DNA of 64,000 bases from Solirhodobacter olei. GTDB taxonomy: Bacteria; Pseudomonadota; Alphaproteobacteria; Rhodobacterales; Rhodobacteraceae. Both the position numbers and the translations under genes were made by a program. Where the stretch lies: positions 310,001-374,000 of the forward strand of contig NZ_RRYH01000003.1 in assembly GCF_004010155.1 (NCBI RefSeq). The letters run 5' to 3'. This document shows positions 61,267 through 64,000 of the stretch, in pieces. Positions within the stretch are counted from its first letter, which is position 1, and the number at the start of each line of letters is the position of its first letter. The notes beneath the pieces are model-generated. The model had not been told where the DNA came from, ran no database searches, and worked only from the letters and a program-made list of their open reading frames with translations.

Positions 61267-61431
61267 GGCCCGAACCAGCGTCGCGCAGCGACGCCGGGCC
61301 AGCGCACGTCCGCTCCCAAGGGCGGGCGCTATTGGTGAGTCGGCCGCCCAGGCTAGCCAAAGGGGCGACTGAACCATAAGCGGACAGATCCGCGAGGCCG
61401 CCAGCGCCCAGCCGCGGACCGGCGCTGGCCC
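61267..61431 (+). repeat. Structured convergent-gap repeat, copy 3
   Basis: Third copy. Hairpin A (61267-61300) has outer stem GGCCCG / CGGGCC and inner stem GCGTCGC-gca-GCGACGC; the inner pairs are changed on both sides relative to copy 1. Hairpin B lies at 61301-61330. The box ACCATAAGCGGACAGATCCG is at 61373-61392. The ends GGGCCAGCGCACGTCCGC (61296-61313) and GCGGACCGGCGCTGGCCC (61414-61431) pair except for two positions. It fills the gap between the converging ketosynthase and IalB-family genes. Confidence 0.85.
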
Positions 61432-61450
61432 TCTTCCCAGAGGTGGTCGG

Positions 61451-62143
61451 TTACTTCTTCGGGGCGATGCTCGGGACCGAGGGCATCTTGGCGCCGGTGG
61501 CAGCACCGGGGGCCTTCGCCTTGGGCGTCGCGCCATGCTCCTCGTTTAGCTTGGCCACGGCGGCCAGCCCGTCGGTGAAGCCCTTCAGTGAGACCGTCAG
61601 GTCCACCTTCTGGTCCGGGGCCTGTGCGGGGACGATCGACATCGCGATGTCCTTGCCCTTCTTCATCGCGTCGACTTCTTCCTTGGTGAAGCCGACATTG
61701 GCGACGCAGCCCTCGCGCGTGCAGTAGAGGAAGGCGTAGACCTTGGGCTGCACGCCGTCGATATGCAGCGTGATGCCGCGCGGCAGCAGCGTCTCCAGCG
61801 GGGTGACGATGTTCGCCGCGGCGGCCGCGGGCTGGCCGTCGGGCAGGGCAGTGATGGCGATCTCTGCCACCGGGTTCTTCGAGCTGTCCTTCAGCAACTG
61901 GTAGAGCTGGCACGGATCGTGGCCGTTCGGCGCATGGACGCAGCGGTAGGACCAGTCGCCCGAGGTGCCGGCGACATAGGGCGTGCCGACCGCGCCGGAG
62001 GCGGAGCCGTTCGCAGGCTTGCCCATGTCGGGTGTGGTGGCCGGGGCCTTGCCGGAGGTTTGGCCGCTGGTGGTCTGGGCCATCGCGGCGGGCGCGAGAG
62101 CCAGCGCAAGAATGAGCGGCAGCGCTTTGGTCTTTCTCAGCAT
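61451..62143 (-). CDS. Invasion-associated locus B (IalB) family periplasmic protein
   Basis: Encodes a 230-residue secreted protein. A signal peptide ends near AMA at about residue 22, a Gly/Thr/Pro-rich linker follows to about 60, and the IalB domain (about 62-195) shows the cysteine pairs in WSYRCVH, DPCQLYQ and YCTREGCVANVGF, with LPRGITLHIDGVQPKVY typical. The C-terminus is Ala/Pro/Lys-rich. The family is widespread in free-living alphaproteobacteria, so the name does not imply pathogenicity. Function is unknown. Confidence 0.88.
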   Translation of the reverse strand: MLRKTKALPLILALALAPAAMAQTTSGQTSGKAPATTPDMGKPANGSASGAVGTPYVAGTSGDWSYRCVHAPNGHDPCQLYQLLKDSSKNPVAEIAITALPDGQPAAAAANIVTPLETLLPRGITLHIDGVQPKVYAFLYCTREGCVANVGFTKEEVDAMKKGKDIAMSIVPAQAPDQKVDLTVSLKGFTDGLAAVAKLNEEHGATPKAKAPGAATGAKMPSVPSIAPKK

Positions 62144-62274
62144 TTACGGGTCCATCGGGTCGGGAATAGGGGTTGGCCGTGCTCTACCATGACCGTCCGC
62201 AGCTGTCAGGGACTAATTCCGGCGGGCAGTCGCGCGGGGGGCGGAAAATTGCCGGGCGCTTCATCCTAAAAGCG
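62144..62274. promoter_or_regulatory. Upstream region of the IalB-family gene
   Basis: About 130 bases between the IalB-family start and a strong hairpin at 62275. It must hold the promoter of that gene on the minus strand. I cannot place hexamers with confidence, and no coding region is evident. Confidence 0.35.
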
Positions 62275-62300
62275 AAAAGGGCCCGGCAAGGGGCCCTTTT
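62275..62300 (+). terminator. Strong symmetric intrinsic terminator
   Basis: A perfect 10-base stem AAAAGGGCCC (62275-62284) / GGGCCCTTTT (62291-62300) with a 6-base loop. On the + strand it continues CAGATATTTTTTT. It would work in both directions, but the + strand tail is stronger. No + strand gene lies directly upstream in the sense direction, so the transcript it ends is unknown. Confidence 0.85.
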
Positions 62301-62414
62301 CAGATATTTTTTTCTCTCCCCGTCGGACTGGCCGACTTTGCAAGGGGGACGCTACGGCGGAAACACGAATGCGTCAACTGGGAATCTCGGCGGAAAGCCT
62401 CCCAATCCGATCAC

Positions 62415-62448
62415 AAAAAAAGGGGCCGCGCCGGATTTGGGCACGGCC
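62415..62448 (-). terminator. Intrinsic terminator of the trpD-ung transcript
   Basis: On the minus strand a 9-base stem GGCCGTGCC / GGCGCGGCC (one G-T pair) is followed by CCCC and seven T (complement of 62415-62421). It lies about 180 bases past the ung stop and is a good terminator for the minus-strand transcript. The intervening 62449-62629 contains a 14-base palindrome GGCCGCATGCGGCC at 62553-62566 and no gene I can support. Confidence 0.8.
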
Positions 62449-62629
62449 AGTCTGACAGGGAGGAAGTGTTGCCCCGAACCGCATGTTGCCCGGGACCGGG
62501 GCAGTCTGACGGCAAATGGTTAAATTAGTATGTCCGCTGTGCGCGGGTGTCAGGCCGCATGCGGCCGGAGCGCAGGCGGGGGGCATCCGCGCCGGGAAGC
62601 GGGCCGCGCGCCGTGGGCCGGGTGCGGCC

Positions 62630-63280
62630 TCAGGCCGGGGCGGACCAGTCGATCGGCGCCTCGCCCCGGGCCGTGAGCCAGGCGTTGATCGCGCCGAAGG
62701 GGCGGGTGCCGAAGAAGCCGCGATGGGCGGACAGCGGCGAGGGATGGACGCTCGTGAGAACCAGGTGGCGGGCAGGGTCGGTATGGGGTAGCGCGAGCCC
62801 CTGTGCGTGGCGGCCCCAGAGCAGGAAGGCCGCGGGCCGGGGGGTGATCTCGGCCAGCACATCCGTCACGAGAGAGCGCCATCCGAGCTTTGCATGCCCA
62901 CCGGGGCTGCCCGAAGGGACCGTCAGCGCGGTGTTGAGCAGCAGCACGCCCTGCCGCGCCCAGGGGCTCAGATCGCCCGAGGCCGGGCGGCGGCCGGTGT
63001 CGGCCTCGAGCTCGGCGAAGATATTGCGCAGCGAGGCGGGGAGCGGCCGGCCGGGCGGAACGGAGAAGGCGAGCCCGTCCGCGTTGCCCGGCGTCGGGTA
63101 AGGATCCTGGCCGAGGATGACGACGCGCACGGCCCGGGGCGGGACCAGGGCGAGGGCGCGGAAGATCCGCTCCGGCGCCGGGAAGACGGGACCGGGCTCG
63201 GCGGCGAGGCGCTCTGCAATCGCGGGCCAGCGCGTGGTGAAGAACGGCAGATGCGCCCAGGCGGATGGGAGATCCGTCAT
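62630..63280 (-). CDS. ung: Uracil-DNA glycosylase (family 1)
   Basis: Encodes a 216-residue UDG that removes uracil from DNA. The water-activating Asp is in [21 protein letters not shown], the uracil-binding Asn in LLLNTALTV, and the catalytic His loop in [13 protein letters not shown], so all family 1 motifs are present. Its start overlaps the trpD stop by four bases (63277-63280), so it is expressed with trpD, an unusual mix of repair and tryptophan synthesis. Confidence 0.96.
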   Translation of the reverse strand: MTDLPSAWAHLPFFTTRWPAIAERLAAEPGPVFPAPERIFRALALVPPRAVRVVILGQDPYPTPGNADGLAFSVPPGRPLPASLRNIFAELEADTGRRPASGDLSPWARQGVLLLNTALTVPSGSPGGHAKLGWRSLVTDVLAEITPRPAAFLLWGRHAQGLALPHTDPARHLVLTSVHPSPLSAHRGFFGTRPFGAINAWLTARGEAPIDWSAPA

Positions 63281-64000
63281 TCCGCCTGGGTGGCCTTGGC
63301 GAGGGCCGTGACCTTCGCGCGGGCCGCGCCGCTGTCGATGCTGGCGCGGGCGACCTCTGTCCCTTCGGGCAGGCTTGCGACGCGGCCGGCGACGAGGAGC
63401 GCCGCGGCGGCGTTCAGGAGGACTGCGTCGCGATAGGCGCTCTCTGCCCCGTCGAGGAGCGCGCGGAAGGCGACCGCGTTCTCGGCCGGCGAGCCGCCGA
63501 GGATCGCCTCGAAGGAATGGCGGGGCAGGCCGGCATCTTCGGGCGTGATCTCGAATTCGGTGATCTTGCCAGCGTCGAGGGCGGCCACCTTGCTGGGCGC
63601 GGCGATCGAGAGCTCGTCGGTGCCGTCGCCGCCATGGACAAGCCAGGCGCGTTCGGAGCCGAGGGTGGCCAGAACCTCTGCCATCGGGCGCAGCAGCGCG
63701 GCAGAGAAGGCGCCGGTCAGCTGGCGCTTCACCCCCGCCGGGTTGGTCAGCGGACCGAGGATGTTGAAAAGCGTGCGGGTGCCGAGCTCCGCCCGGACCG
63801 GGCCGACATGGCGCATCGCGGGGTGGTGCATCGGCGCCATCATGAAGCAGATGCCGGTCGCGGCGAGCGCCTTCTCGACCACTTTGGGGCCGACCATGAC
63901 GTTGATGCCCAGCTCGGCCAGCGCATCGGCGGCGCCCGATTTCGAGCTGAGGTTGCGGTTGCCATGCTTGGCCACAGGCACGCCCGCGCCCGCGACGACG
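63277..64000 (-). CDS. trpD: Anthranilate phosphoribosyltransferase, C-terminal part
   Basis: The gene runs off the right edge; about 240 C-terminal residues are inside. TrpD joins anthranilate to phosphoribosyl pyrophosphate. Visible motifs are [21 protein letters not shown] (anthranilate and PRPP site), [18 protein letters not shown] and [17 protein letters not shown], then [11 protein letters not shown]. The start lies outside the window. Four-base overlap with ung suggests one operon, probably trpG-trpD-(trpC) upstream as in related bacteria. Confidence 0.95.
   Translation of the reverse strand, partial: VVAGAGVPVAKHGNRNLSSKSGAADALAELGINVMVGPKVVEKALAATGICFMMAPMHHPAMRHVGPVRAELGTRTLFNILGPLTNPAGVKRQLTGAFSAALLRPMAEVLATLGSERAWLVHGGDGTDELSIAAPSKVAALDAGKITEFEITPEDAGLPRHSFEAILGGSPAENAVAFRALLDGAESAYRDAVLLNAAAALLVAGRVASLPEGTEVARASIDSGAARAKVTALAKATQAE

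Noticed and set aside
44305-61431. The three repeat copies as part of a CRISPR array or insertion sequence
   Set aside because: Copies are 7-10 kb apart, carry no spacers and no transposase gene lies near them.

Overview
The window is a 64 kb piece of a high-GC alphaproteobacterial chromosome, most likely a member of the Rhodobacteraceae. The evidence is the protein family set (DUF5930-type M23 peptidase next to bactofilin, IalB-family protein, DUF882 protein divergent from an L,D-transpeptidase, YcaD-like MFS), a GTTC-N7-GTTC SOS box before uvrA as used by LexA in Rhodobacter and other alphaproteobacteria, and an RF2 with the alphaproteobacterial SPY variant. Genes are densely packed, with many 4-base ATGA/GTGA overlaps. 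I see no insertion sequence, phage, CRISPR array, tRNA or rRNA.

Layout. 1-1.6 kb: end of a branched-chain amino-acid ABC transporter (LivM end, LivG, LivF) closed by a strong intrinsic terminator. 1.8-17.4 kb: housekeeping and envelope genes: prfB, a DUF2189 membrane protein, bactofilin with an M23 peptidase, PrxQ with a DUF455 ferritin-like protein, a giant YhdP/AsmA-like protein overlapping queA, two MFS transporters, DUF924, GFA, a stand-alone lpdA and a rhodanese. 17.6-23.1 kb: SOS-controlled uvrA, a PfkB-type sugar kinase and a TerC/DUF475 membrane protein.

23.2-33.0 kb: an apparent quinate/shikimate catabolic cluster. It holds a 3-dehydroshikimate dehydratase fused to an HPPD-like domain, a type II 3-dehydroquinase, a shikimate/quinate dehydrogenase-like protein, a three-part TRAP transporter, two FCD-type GntR regulators, and two enzymes of unclear role (an HpcH/HpaI aldolase and a Gfo/Idh/MocA oxidoreductase). 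Together they could import quinate or shikimate and deliver protocatechuate; no ring-cleavage gene lies in the window.

33.1-44.3 kb: a complete glycogen operon glgP-glgB-glgC-glgA-glgX-pgm. 44.5-53.8 kb: a corrinoid/folate methyl-transfer set (MtrH-like methyl-THF:corrinoid methyltransferase, MetF-like reductase, a small 'virulence factor' family protein, and a non-pyrrolysine MttB-family methyltransferase) split by ppx, rlmE, msrB-msrA and guaA. No corrinoid protein or activase gene is present. 54-64 kb: class II aldolase plus alpha/beta hydrolase, DUF882 protein, YcbB-like L,D-transpeptidase, an lpxD-acp-ketosynthase operon, an IalB-family protein, ung and the 3' part of trpD.

The most unusual signal is non-coding. 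Three homologous 160-165 base elements (44305-44469, 53868-54027, 61267-61431) all sit in convergent intergenic gaps in the same orientation. They share a hairpin with compensatory base changes, a conserved ACCATAA box and long complementary ends. Smaller dispersed motifs (an AAGCGGTGCTTT element, a GCGCACCCTAC element) also recur between genes.
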